From positions 1-34,770 of the forward strand of contig JAIRYL010000088.1 of assembly GCA_031267775.1 (NCBI GenBank): a stretch of DNA of 34,770 nucleotides, read 5' to 3'. Shown one piece after another: positions 22,985-31,073 of the stretch. Below the pieces are notes generated by a model. The model saw nothing but the letters and a program-made list of their open reading frames with translations. It was not told the origin of the DNA and ran no database searches. The first letter of the stretch is position 1, and each line of letters starts with the position of its first letter. The position numbers were made by a program, and so were the translations under genes. This DNA is from Tannerellaceae bacterium. GTDB lineage: Bacteria > Bacteroidota > Bacteroidia > Bacteroidales > Tannerellaceae.

Positions 22985-25900
22985 TTAAAAGTTAATACTT
23001 AACCCGAAATTCACGGCTTTCATAATCGGATACGTCAAATTCGCATTATAATCCTTTTCCTGTTTTTCAGGGTCGATTTTTTTCAATTCTTTATTCGTGA
23101 TTGTAAAAATATTAGTGGTTTTCACAAAGAGCTTTACATCCGATATATTCCATTTTTTAAGGATGGAAGAAGGCAGGGAATAACCAAGCTCAATATTCTT
23201 CAAACGCAGATAGTTACCCATCGGACGGAACAAACTGATCACGTTATCGCTTGTAACCCCCGGCCGCGGATTTACCCAGGGACGCAAGGGAGCGAATTTA
23301 CCGGGAATCCAGGCAGTAGCCGGATCGTAAGGATCGGCTTCTATGCTGTTTGTATGCCAGCGATCATAGTATTTTTCGTGCAAAGTAGGATATCGTCCGT
23401 AACCCCAAATATCATTCGAGGCAAAATTGACGGAATATAACGCAGCTCCCTGGAAAAGCAAATTCAAACTGAATGATTTATACGTACCCATAAAGGTAAG
23501 ACCATACTGCAAAGGCGGATTAACGGCCCCCGTGCTATTGCTTGTGCCGGAAGTGTATCCTTCGTCGCCAAATGTCCAATTGTCGAAAACCCTGTCGTTA
23601 TTATTAATCACGCCGTCTCCATTTGTGTCTATAATACGAAATTCGCCCGGCAACATTTTTGAATTTCCCAATGTCCCTCCATGCAAAGGTCCCGTTTCAA
23701 ATTGTTCCAACGACGTATATTGCCCGTCGTAGTTAAAAATCAAGGAACGTCCCGTGTAACGATCTTCGTTTCCGTTTTGCCATCTGTCCCACTGGCTTGT
23801 GAAGGCCGCTCTTTCCGTATGCAACCGTTTTTGACGCGCATACGTTGCATTCGCCGTTACACTATACGTAAAATCGTTTCCTATTTTTCCCTGATGCGTC
23901 AGATTCAGTTCCATTCCGACATTCATATCCGAGTTGATATTCTCCTGCGGAAATGAAGCGCCGAAGAAATTGGGCACCGTCGTGATACGGGTAGCTAAAA
24001 TACCTGTGTTTTTACGTTTGAACAGGTCAAAAGAACCTCCGAATTTTCCGCCCGGCAAATCGAAATCAATACCGATATTGGATATTCGGGTAGTTACCCA
24101 CGACAGCAAATTATTAACGACGCCAGGAGGATACATGCCCGTAGTTAACGTGCCTGCATCAAAAATATACCCCCTGGCCGCATTGCTTGTATATCCCGGT
24201 ATGTATTGAAAAGCGTCTCCCGCGTCGCGACCGCTTTCGCCATACGAAGCCCTAATCTTCAGGTTCTCCAGGAAAGGCAGCAGATTTTTCACAAATTTTT
24301 CTTCCGACAAACGCCATCCTATACTTGCCGAAGGGAAAAACACCCATCGTTTTTCCGGCGCATACCGGAACGAGCCGTCGTATCGCCCCACCAGTTCCAC
24401 TAAATATTTATTGGCATAATCATAATTCAAACGTCCGAAATAGGCGGCCAGCCGGCCAAATTCACGAAAGCCCAGGTTGGTTGCCGTAGTAGCGGTACCC
24501 TGGTTCAGGATGTCATGCGTATACAAGTCGCTATACAAGCGCTGCCCTCTCAGTCGATCCGCCCGCTCATTGGAACCTTCCATCGCGCCCATAACATTAA
24601 ATGAATGCGAACCGACGCGTTTATTGTAAGTAGCCATCAGGCGGAGATAGGCTTTTTCATAAAGGTCGATTTGGTTATAATAAGAATCTGTGCCGTAAGT
24701 GGCCTGGTAGAGATCGGAAAAATAGTCGTATAACTCGTAGCTTCTCGAAAGGTACGATTCGTTGATTTGACGGATGTTGTAATCCGTCAAGGCCGAAAGC
24801 GTCAAACCTTTTACAAAAGGAACCGTATACGTCAATTCAACTTGCGCTTGCCCGTTGAGCGTTTCCCAGCGGCGATACCCGTCTACATCCGGATCGATAA
24901 ACGCCATCAGGTTTTTGCCTTCGGGAGCTATTAGCGTATAATGTTCGTCATTATCCATCGTATGCCAGTTTTTACCGCGTTCGCTGGTCATAAGCGCTTT
25001 ATATACAGCCCAGAAATCATCCCGTTTACTTTGTCGCTTATCCTGGCGGCCCGAAAAGCCGATGTTCATCTTCAAATCTTTCGTCAGGGCGGCCGTTACA
25101 TTGGAACGGAAATTATAGCGTTTGTAATACATGATATCGCTGCTTAAAAGTCCTTCATCCGACGTAAATCCCGCACTGGCAAAATACTGCACCTTGTCGG
25201 TTCCTCCCCTGACAGACAGGTTATGATTTTGCTGGGACACGGAATTGTGCATGGTCAGGTCTATCCAGTCGATATCCTGATAGCCGGGTTGATTTGTCCT
25301 GTATTTTTCAAGAAGGTCAAAATCATACGCCGCATACATCCCTTTGCCGTCATTCCGTTGCATTTCATTGGCCATCTGCATATAATTATATGCGTCCATG
25401 GTCAGTTCCATACCGGTCGGCGTTTTCACGCCGTACAATCCCGTATAGGTGAACCGCGCTTTTCCCTGCGCAGTTCCTTTCTTTGTCGTTACGATAATAG
25501 CGCCGTTGGCGGCATTCATTCCATAAATGGCGGCGGAGGCGTCTTTCAGGATAGAGACGCTTTCAATATCTTCCGCGCTCAATTGCGCCAATTCTTTAAC
25601 AGCGTCGCCGGCTTCCCTGCCGCTACGCGTAACGCCGTCAATAATGATAAGCGGATTGCCATAACCGCGAATACTGATCATATTGTCAAACACGCCCGGT
25701 TCGCCGGTTTGCTGACGAATCAATAAGCCGGCTACTTTTCCCTGAATATTGGTGACAAAATTCTCCGTTTTGGTGGAAATGATTTCTTCGCCTTTTATAG
25801 CCGTAACGGCGCCAGACAGGGTTTCCTTTTTTTGTACCCCATAACCTACGACAACTACCTCTTCCAACATCTGACGGTCTTCCGCCAACCGGATAGTAAA

Positions 25901-26512
25901 TGCGCTCTGATTGCCTACGTTAATTTCCTGCGTTATATACCCTATATAACTAATCACTAACTGATTGTCGGACGAAACCTGGGTAATGGCAAATTTCCCT
26001 TCCGCATCGGTGATAGTGCCTTTGGCCGTTCCTTTAACGCCTACAGACGCTCCGATAAGCGGTTCGCCGGCTTCGTCAACCACCGTGCCGGTAACCGTTT
26101 TGGTTTGCTGCTGAAAAACAATATTGCTTTCGGAAGAAGACCTGTTTTTTGCCAGAGCAATGTATTTGTTCTGAAATTCATAACGAATATCCGTATCGGA
26201 AAAAACTTCGTTCAACATAGATACCAGATTTCCCGTTTTATTCTGAATACGTACAACGCGATTCATATCAACGTCTTCATTACGATACAGAATTAAGAAA
26301 TCGGTCTGACGCTCAATTTCCGTTATAAACTGTTTAATGGACAGTTCATTCGAATAAATCTCAATTTTAACATTCTGAGCGTCTGTATTAATAGCTGTTG
26401 CATGAAAAACAACGGCAAAAAGAAAGAGAAATGAAATTCTTGTGATTCTTGAAAAATTTTTAAAGTGTTCCTTTTTGAAGATAAAAGGAATCACAAATCG
26501 TTTTTTTTCCAT
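22985..26512 (-). CDS. SusC/RagA TonB-dependent transporter with N-terminal STN signalling domain
   Basis: A 1175-aa outer-membrane transporter importing oligosaccharides captured by SusD. In order: a signal region ending near ATAINTDAQ (about 45); an STN domain at about 50-125 (LSIKQFITEIERQTDFLILY, MLNEVFSDTDIRYEF); a carboxypeptidase-D regulatory-like domain at about 137-222 (VTGTVVDEAGEPLIGASVGVKG); a TonB-box-like segment (LEEVVVVGYG); a plug (ISIRGYGNPLIIIDGV, NAANGAIIVTTKKG); and a 22-strand barrel to the C-terminal NFGLSINF. The STN domain is what contacts FecR-type anti-sigma factors across the periplasm, matching the adjacent ECF/FecR genes, so import and induction are coupled. The start at 26512 gives a signal of usual length for this class. 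Confidence 0.95.
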   Translation of the reverse strand: MEKKRFVIPFIFKKEHFKNFSRITRISFLFLFAVVFHATAINTDAQNVKIEIYSNELSIKQFITEIERQTDFLILYRNEDVDMNRVVRIQNKTGNLVSMLNEVFSDTDIRYEFQNKYIALAKNRSSSESNIVFQQQTKTVTGTVVDEAGEPLIGASVGVKGTAKGTITDAEGKFAITQVSSDNQLVISYIGYITQEINVGNQSAFTIRLAEDRQMLEEVVVVGYGVQKKETLSGAVTAIKGEEIISTKTENFVTNIQGKVAGLLIRQQTGEPGVFDNMISIRGYGNPLIIIDGVTRSGREAGDAVKELAQLSAEDIESVSILKDASAAIYGMNAANGAIIVTTKKGTAQGKARFTYTGLYGVKTPTGMELTMDAYNYMQMANEMQRNDGKGMYAAYDFDLLEKYRTNQPGYQDIDWIDLTMHNSVSQQNHNLSVRGGTDKVQYFASAGFTSDEGLLSSDIMYYKRYNFRSNVTAALTKDLKMNIGFSGRQDKRQSKRDDFWAVYKALMTSERGKNWHTMDNDEHYTLIAPEGKNLMAFIDPDVDGYRRWETLNGQAQVELTYTVPFVKGLTLSALTDYNIRQINESYLSRSYELYDYFSDLYQATYGTDSYYNQIDLYEKAYLRLMATYNKRVGSHSFNVMGAMEGSNERADRLRGQRLYSDLYTHDILNQGTATTATNLGFREFGRLAAYFGRLNYDYANKYLVELVGRYDGSFRYAPEKRWVFFPSASIGWRLSEEKFVKNLLPFLENLKIRASYGESGRDAGDAFQYIPGYTSNAARGYIFDAGTLTTGMYPPGVVNNLLSWVTTRISNIGIDFDLPGGKFGGSFDLFKRKNTGILATRITTVPNFFGASFPQENINSDMNVGMELNLTHQGKIGNDFTYSVTANATYARQKRLHTERAAFTSQWDRWQNGNEDRYTGRSLIFNYDGQYTSLEQFETGPLHGGTLGNSKMLPGEFRIIDTNGDGVINNNDRVFDNWTFGDEGYTSGTSNSTGAVNPPLQYGLTFMGTYKSFSLNLLFQGAALYSVNFASNDIWGYGRYPTLHEKYYDRWHTNSIEADPYDPATAWIPGKFAPLRPWVNPRPGVTSDNVISLFRPMGNYLRLKNIELGYSLPSSILKKWNISDVKLFVKTTNIFTITNKELKKIDPEKQEKDYNANLTYPIMKAVNFGLSINF

Positions 26513-26518
26513 AACTTT

Positions 26519-26786
26519 GCGATTGTAAAGTGAATACTAAAATCCTATTTTAATTTGCTCGCAAAATAAATTACAGTGATTTCTTAGGAAAATAAGAAGT
26601 TCTTTTTGTGATAACAGCAAATTATTTGAACAAAAAGATGTTTCGATTTAACAAAAGAGGATATAATTTATTGCGAAAAACTCAACTAATCATTCCTTTG
26701 CGGAAAATTCTGACAGGCTTTAAACTTATTTTTCATGGTGTTTACTTTTCCACGACAGAAGTGGCCGCTTCTGCCGTGCTTTTTTT
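26519..26786 (+). ncRNA. Candidate antisense RNA opposite the susC leader
   Basis: In the 367-bp gap upstream of susC a -7-like box TAACTTTG lies on the plus strand at 26512-26519, directly opposite the susC start codon, and an oriented terminator ends at 26786. A transcript of about 260 nt running away from susC would be antisense to its leader, the arrangement described for cis-encoded PUL-repressing sRNAs in Bacteroides. There is no good -33 element, and a 65-codon frame (26608-26805) that overruns the terminator does not look like a protein. The boundaries are estimates. Confidence 0.3.
26751..26786 (+). terminator. Plus-strand terminator between susC and the FecR gene
   Basis: The stem CACG-A-CAGAAG (26751-26761) pairs with CTTCTG-C-CGTG (26768-26778) with one A/C mismatch and a 6-nt loop, followed by seven T (26780-26786). 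It is oriented for plus-strand transcripts, although both flanking genes are on the minus strand. The minus-strand side has no T-run. Confidence 0.65.
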
Positions 26787-26879
26787 GAAACATTTTACTT
26801 CATGAGCGTAGCCTCTGACAAGTCATACGTTTTTTCTCATAGGCGCTTGTTTTTAAAGGGTTCGATATTATGTTTATTC

Positions 26880-27851
26880 TCACAGACTTATTATCACGGT
26901 ACTCTTTTCTTCAATCTTCCGAATCTTTAAGGGATAAACTTTGCAAAGCGCCCTCAAGATTTCGTCAATACCATCCCGTTGCCGGAATTTCATGGTATAC
27001 TTCCATTTAAGTATAGCCGGGTTTTTTACTTCTATTTTGATATCATAATAGAGTTCTAATTTTTTTAATATATTACCCAGCGTTTCGTTTTCAAAACTGT
27101 ATATGCCTTCTTTCCACAAAAAATAATCATTATTCGGAATTTTGCCGATAATCATGGTTTGATTTTGAACTATCACTTCTTCCTGCGGACGAAGCGTCAC
27201 TTCTATATCCGGCGACGTTTTACTGTGTACCGATATGCTGCCTTCCAGAAGACTGATGCGGCTAACAGGTTCGTCCGGGTAGCTATACACATTGAAAGAT
27301 GTGCCTGCTACTTTAACTTCCGTTCCATTTGCAGAAACAATAAAGGGTTTGCTTTTATCTTTTGCCACTTCAAAAAAAGCTTCTCCTTCGACGGAAACGC
27401 GCCGTTGAGCGCCAACAAAAGCTGTAGGATAGGTTAAGCGCGTCCGGGCGTTCAGCCATACCGCCGTACCGTCGGAAAGGGTTAGTGAAACGCGCTGGCC
27501 CGCAGGTACAAACAAGGACGTTTCGGATATGTTTACCGAATGCCGGTAGTAATAAACATGATAGAAATGAACGGATATCGTCAGTAACGCAATTGCCGCC
27601 GCATAACCGACTGTTCGACAGGCATATCGATAGAACGTACGCAGTTTCATACGACGCATGAATTGCTTATAGCTGCGAACCGCATCGAAGGGATTATCCA
27701 CATCTCCGGAAAAAGCAAGCAATGCTTCGGCATTCTGATACCGGCCAAATGCCTCTCGCTTTTCTTTATCAGACGTCAATTCGCACAGGAAAGCCATTCT
27801 TTCATCCCTGTTCATCTTTCCAAGAAAATAATCCTCAACTTCTCTGTTCAT
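26880..27851 (-). CDS. FecR-like anti-sigma factor
   Basis: A 323-aa inner-membrane regulator that holds the partner ECF sigma factor until signalled by the STN domain of SusC. Residues 1-75 are the cytoplasmic anti-sigma part (MNREVEDYFLGKM, SDKEKREAFGRYQNAEALL), about 80-100 a transmembrane helix (VGYAAAIALLTISVHF), about 112-210 the FecR domain (VPAGQRVSLTLSDGTAVWLNA, VEGEAFFEVAKD, GTSFNVYSYPDE), and about 240-320 a DUF4974/STN-like C-terminus (ETLGNILKKLELYYDIKIEV). The open frame extends upstream to 28046, but that part reads through the hairpin repeat and is not protein-like; the ATG at 27851 gives the standard N-terminus. It is unusually far (639 bp) from its sigma gene. Confidence 0.93.
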   Translation of the reverse strand: MNREVEDYFLGKMNRDERMAFLCELTSDKEKREAFGRYQNAEALLAFSGDVDNPFDAVRSYKQFMRRMKLRTFYRYACRTVGYAAAIALLTISVHFYHVYYYRHSVNISETSLFVPAGQRVSLTLSDGTAVWLNARTRLTYPTAFVGAQRRVSVEGEAFFEVAKDKSKPFIVSANGTEVKVAGTSFNVYSYPDEPVSRISLLEGSISVHSKTSPDIEVTLRPQEEVIVQNQTMIIGKIPNNDYFLWKEGIYSFENETLGNILKKLELYYDIKIEVKNPAILKWKYTMKFRQRDGIDEILRALCKVYPLKIRKIEEKSTVIISL

Positions 27852-27964
27852 TTTTTCTGTGTTTATAATATGAAAACACATGGGGGAAAAAAATCCGCTA
27901 ACTAATTGTCGGGAAATTCTTCCAAGCGATGAAAAATAAACAGGATATACCCGTTTTCGTTCCT

Positions 27965-28161
27965 GAACGCCGCAGGCGTTCCATGTGGGTAACCCCCGGC
28001 GAGGCGAAGCTACCGGGTGCATGCGGAGCACGCCGCGCCGCCCCAACCTGTAAGGTTGAACTCCTCGGAGCGAGGAGAGAGGAGAGAGGGGGAGAGCGTC
28101 TCGCTACCCCCCGGTCGTTTCGCTTTACTGGGGGTTACTAACATTTGTCCCGTCAGGGACA
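27965..28161. repeat. Chain of small hairpins (palindromic repeat cluster)
   Basis: A GC-rich island within an AT-rich gap, made of consecutive inverted repeats: GAACGCC-gca-GGCGTTC (27965-27981); a CCCGG/CCGGG hairpin (about 27995-28017); CAACCT-gta-AGGTTG (28044-28058); CTCCTCG-gag-CGAGGAG (28061-28077); a longer ACCCCCCGGT/ACTGGGGGTT hairpin (about 28105-28137); and TGTCCC-gtca-GGGACA (28146-28161). Most stems are perfect with 3-4 nt loops. It has the look of an interspersed REP/MITE-like element. No transposase is nearby and I see no flanking target duplication. Confidence 0.8.
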
Positions 28162-28219
28162 GAAAAACCATTACACAGTATTTATTTCACGTTACTAAAT
28201 AGATTACTTTTCCTTTCCA

Positions 28220-28336
28220 GGTAACTACTTTAAGTTTCAAAGTAACTACTTTAAGTTTCAAAGTAACTACTTTAAGTTTCAAAGTAATTACTTTAAGTTT
28301 CCAGGTAACTGCCTGAAGCTTCCAGGTAACTGCCTG
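28220..28336. repeat. 21-bp tandem repeat
   Basis: Five full units of 21 bp starting at 28220, 28241, 28262, 28283 and 28304, plus a 12-bp partial unit at 28325-28336. The consensus is RGTAACTACTTTAAGTTTCAA; the last units drift to GGTAACTGCCTGAAGCTTCCA. A degenerate 19-bp unit may precede (28201-28219). It lies between the hairpin cluster and the ECF sigma gene. No open frame uses it. Confidence 0.92.
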
Positions 28337-28490
28337 TAAATTTGTAATTCAGATTTCAATTATTGTCTGAAAACAAAATAATGATACGGTAAGAAAAAAA
28401 TTCCTGCAAGTTTTTATGGAAGAATTCAGGTATTCAGGTATATTTCATTTCCCAATTCAACCGTAATAATGAACGCTTTAAAAACTTTCT

Positions 28491-29057
28491 TTAATAGAAA
28501 CAGATGGCAAGAACAAGCGTGAAATATTGTTTTAGCTCTTTTCTGAGACGCCGGTATGCAATTCCCATTTGCGTTTCAACCGTATGGGGGGATATTTGAA
28601 GCTCTTCGGCAATTTCTTTCTGCTTTTTGTTTTTTATTTTACTCATGACAAAGATTTGCCGGCAGCGTTCCGGCAGCGTATCCAGCGCTTTTTTCAGTTT
28701 TTCTTCAACGCCGTTCGGATCAGATAAAAAATCCAGGTTAAGCACTTCCAGTGAATTTATACCGGCTTGTAAGGTTAATTTGTATTCTTCTTGAATTTTA
28801 TCCGCAGATTCTTGCTTCATAGTCTGGTGGCGCAAATAATTAAGGCATCTGTTTTTGGTCGAAACAAAAAGATAAGCTACCAGGTTGTCATATTCAAATC
28901 GTATATCCCGTTTTTCCCATAGTTCGGCAAAAACATCCTGTACAATATTTTCCGCTTCTTCTTCCGACAAAACATATACCTTGGCAAAATATTTCATCTT
29001 TGAAAAATATAGTAAGTAGATTTTTTCAAAGTTTGCAATTTGATCATTCTTTTCCAA
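28491..29057 (-). CDS. ECF-family RNA polymerase sigma factor (Bacteroidota PUL type)
   Basis: A 188-aa sigma factor expected to recruit RNA polymerase to the PUL promoter once released by FecR. Region 2 is FEKIYLLYFSKMKYFAKVYV with EEEAENIVQDVFAELWEKRD (about 10-50), and region 4 is LPERCRQIFVMSKIKNKKQ with EIAEELQISPHTVETQM (about 127-170). An in-frame TAG lies four codons upstream of the TTG at 29057, and the next in-frame ATG (residue 21) would delete much of region 2.1, so TTG is the likely start. The FecR gene is downstream on the same strand, but separated by the repeat-bearing gap. The promoter is not obvious. Confidence 0.93.
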   Translation of the reverse strand: MEKNDQIANFEKIYLLYFSKMKYFAKVYVLSEEEAENIVQDVFAELWEKRDIRFEYDNLVAYLFVSTKNRCLNYLRHQTMKQESADKIQEEYKLTLQAGINSLEVLNLDFLSDPNGVEEKLKKALDTLPERCRQIFVMSKIKNKKQKEIAEELQISPHTVETQMGIAYRRLRKELKQYFTLVLAICFY

Positions 29058-29222
29058 GAGCGCCTATTTCTACTTTAACAGATTTCATTTTTGTGTTTAT
29101 CATAAGCCTGCTTACTGTCGGTCTGTCTTCTGCAATGTCGTTCAACCGGTTGATCAATTATTTCATCTTCTGACATTTGTCGATATAACTTAACATGATA
29201 TAAGGAAAAAGGAATCACAGCC

Positions 29223-29312
29223 ATGCTAAAAACGAACGAAATTACAGAAATTTTCCATTTAATCGATGAATTTTCAAAAGAATTTGCGAATCATGCGCGG
29301 CGTACCAAAAAA
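29223..29312 (+). pseudogene. N-terminal remnant resembling an IS982-type transposase
   Basis: About 30 codons (MLKTNEITEIFHLIDEFSKE...) resemble the N-terminus of Bacteroidota IS982-family transposases, which begin with an ITEIF..DEF.KEF pattern. The frame then runs into the SusD terminator with no further transposase motif, so only a fragment is left. Inverted repeats were not found. The identification is from memory of the family, on a short segment. Confidence 0.45.
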
Positions 29313-29341
29313 AGGGGCGCCCTCCCAATCGAGGCCGCCCC
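29307..29341 (-). terminator. Intrinsic terminator of the second SusC/SusD operon
   Basis: Stem GGGGCG-C-CCTC (29314-29324) pairs with GAGG-C-CGCCCC (29331-29341) with one C/C mismatch and a 6-nt loop, followed on the minus strand by seven T (29313 to 29307). It begins 29 bp after the SusD stop codon. Confidence 0.88.
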
Positions 29342-29370
29342 TTCGTATAATATACCTGCGTTGAATCAAA

Positions 29371-31047
29371 CTATTCGGCCGACGTGCAATAGTTGCTGTT
29401 TATATCCCACCATAAGGGGGTGGCTACATTGTCTGCTCCGCCCAGTAACTGAACGCCTTTTTCATATTCCGCTTTGTTAATCAGCGCTTCCTGTTCGGGG
29501 TACTGTACGCGCTTGATGAAGTTTTTGGGGTCTTTTACGTTTTTGTTGCCTGCATTATAATACAGTTCATTTCTTTCGATCCCTACATCCATGCGCGGGA
29601 GGTTCAGACGACGCTTGTCGTTCCACGATTCAAAAGAAACGTCGGGGAATGCGGCGATGTATTTCTGGGTAATGATTTTTTCCAAAGCCGTATTGCCGGC
29701 GCCCGTCTGGTCGTCGAAGTTTGCGCTGGCGCCTGCCAGGTTTTTATCTGTGGAGGCTAAATAATCGTCGGCGTCGGCAGATACCTCCCAGGCGTCGAAC
29801 GAAGCGCGCACTCCCTTTTCATACTCCGCTTTGGCGTCGCCGGCAATAAATCCGCGCAAGGCCGCTTCGGCTTTGAGGAAACAAACCTCTTCGTACAGGA
29901 ACAGATCGTACGGACGGGTTTTGTAGGGAGCTCCATTCTTGATAAGATGTCCAAACTCCGCATAATCGTTCTTTTTATAGTTTGCATCTTCATTATATAC
30001 CGACGGACTCAAGCCATAAGGCATCCCTTTCCAGTCGCCGCTCGTATAAGCCGGATCAAACATGAAGGTAGCTCGCGGGTCGGCCTTTGCCGGGTGTATG
30101 GCAGAGAGGGGAGTTCCAGCAGCGCCCGACAGCGCTTTCCTTTTGTTTACAAGATAGGCCGGAAACTCTTTTCCTCCGATGTTTGCAAGTAATTTTTCAA
30201 ACGAAGCAGTCAGGTTAATCGGCGCGCTCCAGGTTATCTGAAACATGGTATAATTATAATCCTTGCCCCAATCTCCATTTGCTAAAGGAGCGATTGTAGC
30301 GTTATCGGCTACGCCGTCGAATACGCCCGATTCTATGGCTTTCCCGGCTTCGGCCGTGCAGGTAGCCGGTTCTATTTCCGACAAGCGCAGGGCAAAACGC
30401 AAGCGCAGCGAATTGGCAAACTTCTTCCACTTCTTCATATCGTTTGCATACAATGCATCCGAAGCCGAATTAACAAATGCCGGCGCGCCTGCTTCCTTGT
30501 CGATAAGGGCAATTGCCTCATCCAATTCGGCAAAGAACTCCGTATAGGTATCTTTCACCGATTTGTAGGGCGGATTTTCTTCTATCTCCTTATAAGTTGG
30601 GAAAGGGATGGGGCCAAAAAAGTCTACGCCCGTCATCTGCACATATACGCGCCATATCTTGGCCAGGGCCAAGCTGTTAGTATACGTGTCGCCTTTGTCG
30701 GCCTCGCTCAGGTTACGGATCACAATATTGAGCGAAGCCACATTTGACTGAACGCGCTTGTACATCCTGCGGCTCCAGTCTTCTATCATAACATAGTTTT
30801 TGGTAGACTGTCCGCCTCCGTCTCCTATTTGCGCAAAAAAGTCGATCATCAGCGATTTAACGCGCTGTTCGTCGTCTCCTTCTATAGAGAGACCGTCCCG
30901 TAAGGCAGATCCCAGTCGCGGATCCATCATATTATAAGCCACTTCGTCTGTCGGTTCATTTGGATTTTCATTCAGCGCAGTCAGATCGCAGCCTGTAAGC
31001 GCCAACAAAAACAAAGAACAAGCGATATATTTCCTGAATGTTTTCAT
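29371..31047 (-). CDS. SusD/RagB-family lipoprotein, second pair
   Basis: A 558-aa SusD-like lipoprotein: SLFLLALTGC sets the acylated Cys20, followed by DLTALNENPNEPTD. It belongs to the SusD-like subtype with MMDPRLGSALRDGL and LALAKIWRVYVQMTGVDFFGPIPF (TPR region, about 120-145), MKKWKKFANSLRLRFALRLS (about 205-225), and a C-terminal EKIITQKYIAAFPDVSFESWNDKRRLNLPR. This subtype ends with PEQEALINKAEYEKGVQLLGG and WWD. Unlike the first SusD it has the usual length. It is 26 nt behind its SusC and followed by a strong terminator, so the operon in view has only these two genes. The substrate may be a glycan or a peptide; the sequence does not say. Confidence 0.95.
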   Translation of the reverse strand: MKTFRKYIACSLFLLALTGCDLTALNENPNEPTDEVAYNMMDPRLGSALRDGLSIEGDDEQRVKSLMIDFFAQIGDGGGQSTKNYVMIEDWSRRMYKRVQSNVASLNIVIRNLSEADKGDTYTNSLALAKIWRVYVQMTGVDFFGPIPFPTYKEIEENPPYKSVKDTYTEFFAELDEAIALIDKEAGAPAFVNSASDALYANDMKKWKKFANSLRLRFALRLSEIEPATCTAEAGKAIESGVFDGVADNATIAPLANGDWGKDYNYTMFQITWSAPINLTASFEKLLANIGGKEFPAYLVNKRKALSGAAGTPLSAIHPAKADPRATFMFDPAYTSGDWKGMPYGLSPSVYNEDANYKKNDYAEFGHLIKNGAPYKTRPYDLFLYEEVCFLKAEAALRGFIAGDAKAEYEKGVRASFDAWEVSADADDYLASTDKNLAGASANFDDQTGAGNTALEKIITQKYIAAFPDVSFESWNDKRRLNLPRMDVGIERNELYYNAGNKNVKDPKNFIKRVQYPEQEALINKAEYEKGVQLLGGADNVATPLWWDINSNYCTSAE

Positions 31048-31073
31048 ATTCTTTTCTTTCTTATGGATAATGA

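Noticed and set aside
26608..26805. 65-codon plus-strand frame in the susC leader
   Set aside because: It overruns a plus-strand terminator and shows no recognisable protein features; a non-coding antisense RNA is the better reading.
27852..28046. 65-codon N-terminal extension of the FecR gene
   Set aside because: It translates the hairpin cluster and an AT-rich leader; the ATG at 27851 gives the normal FecR N-terminus.
27965..28336. CRISPR array
   Set aside because: The hairpins differ from each other and the 21-bp units are directly adjacent without spacers; no cas genes are near.
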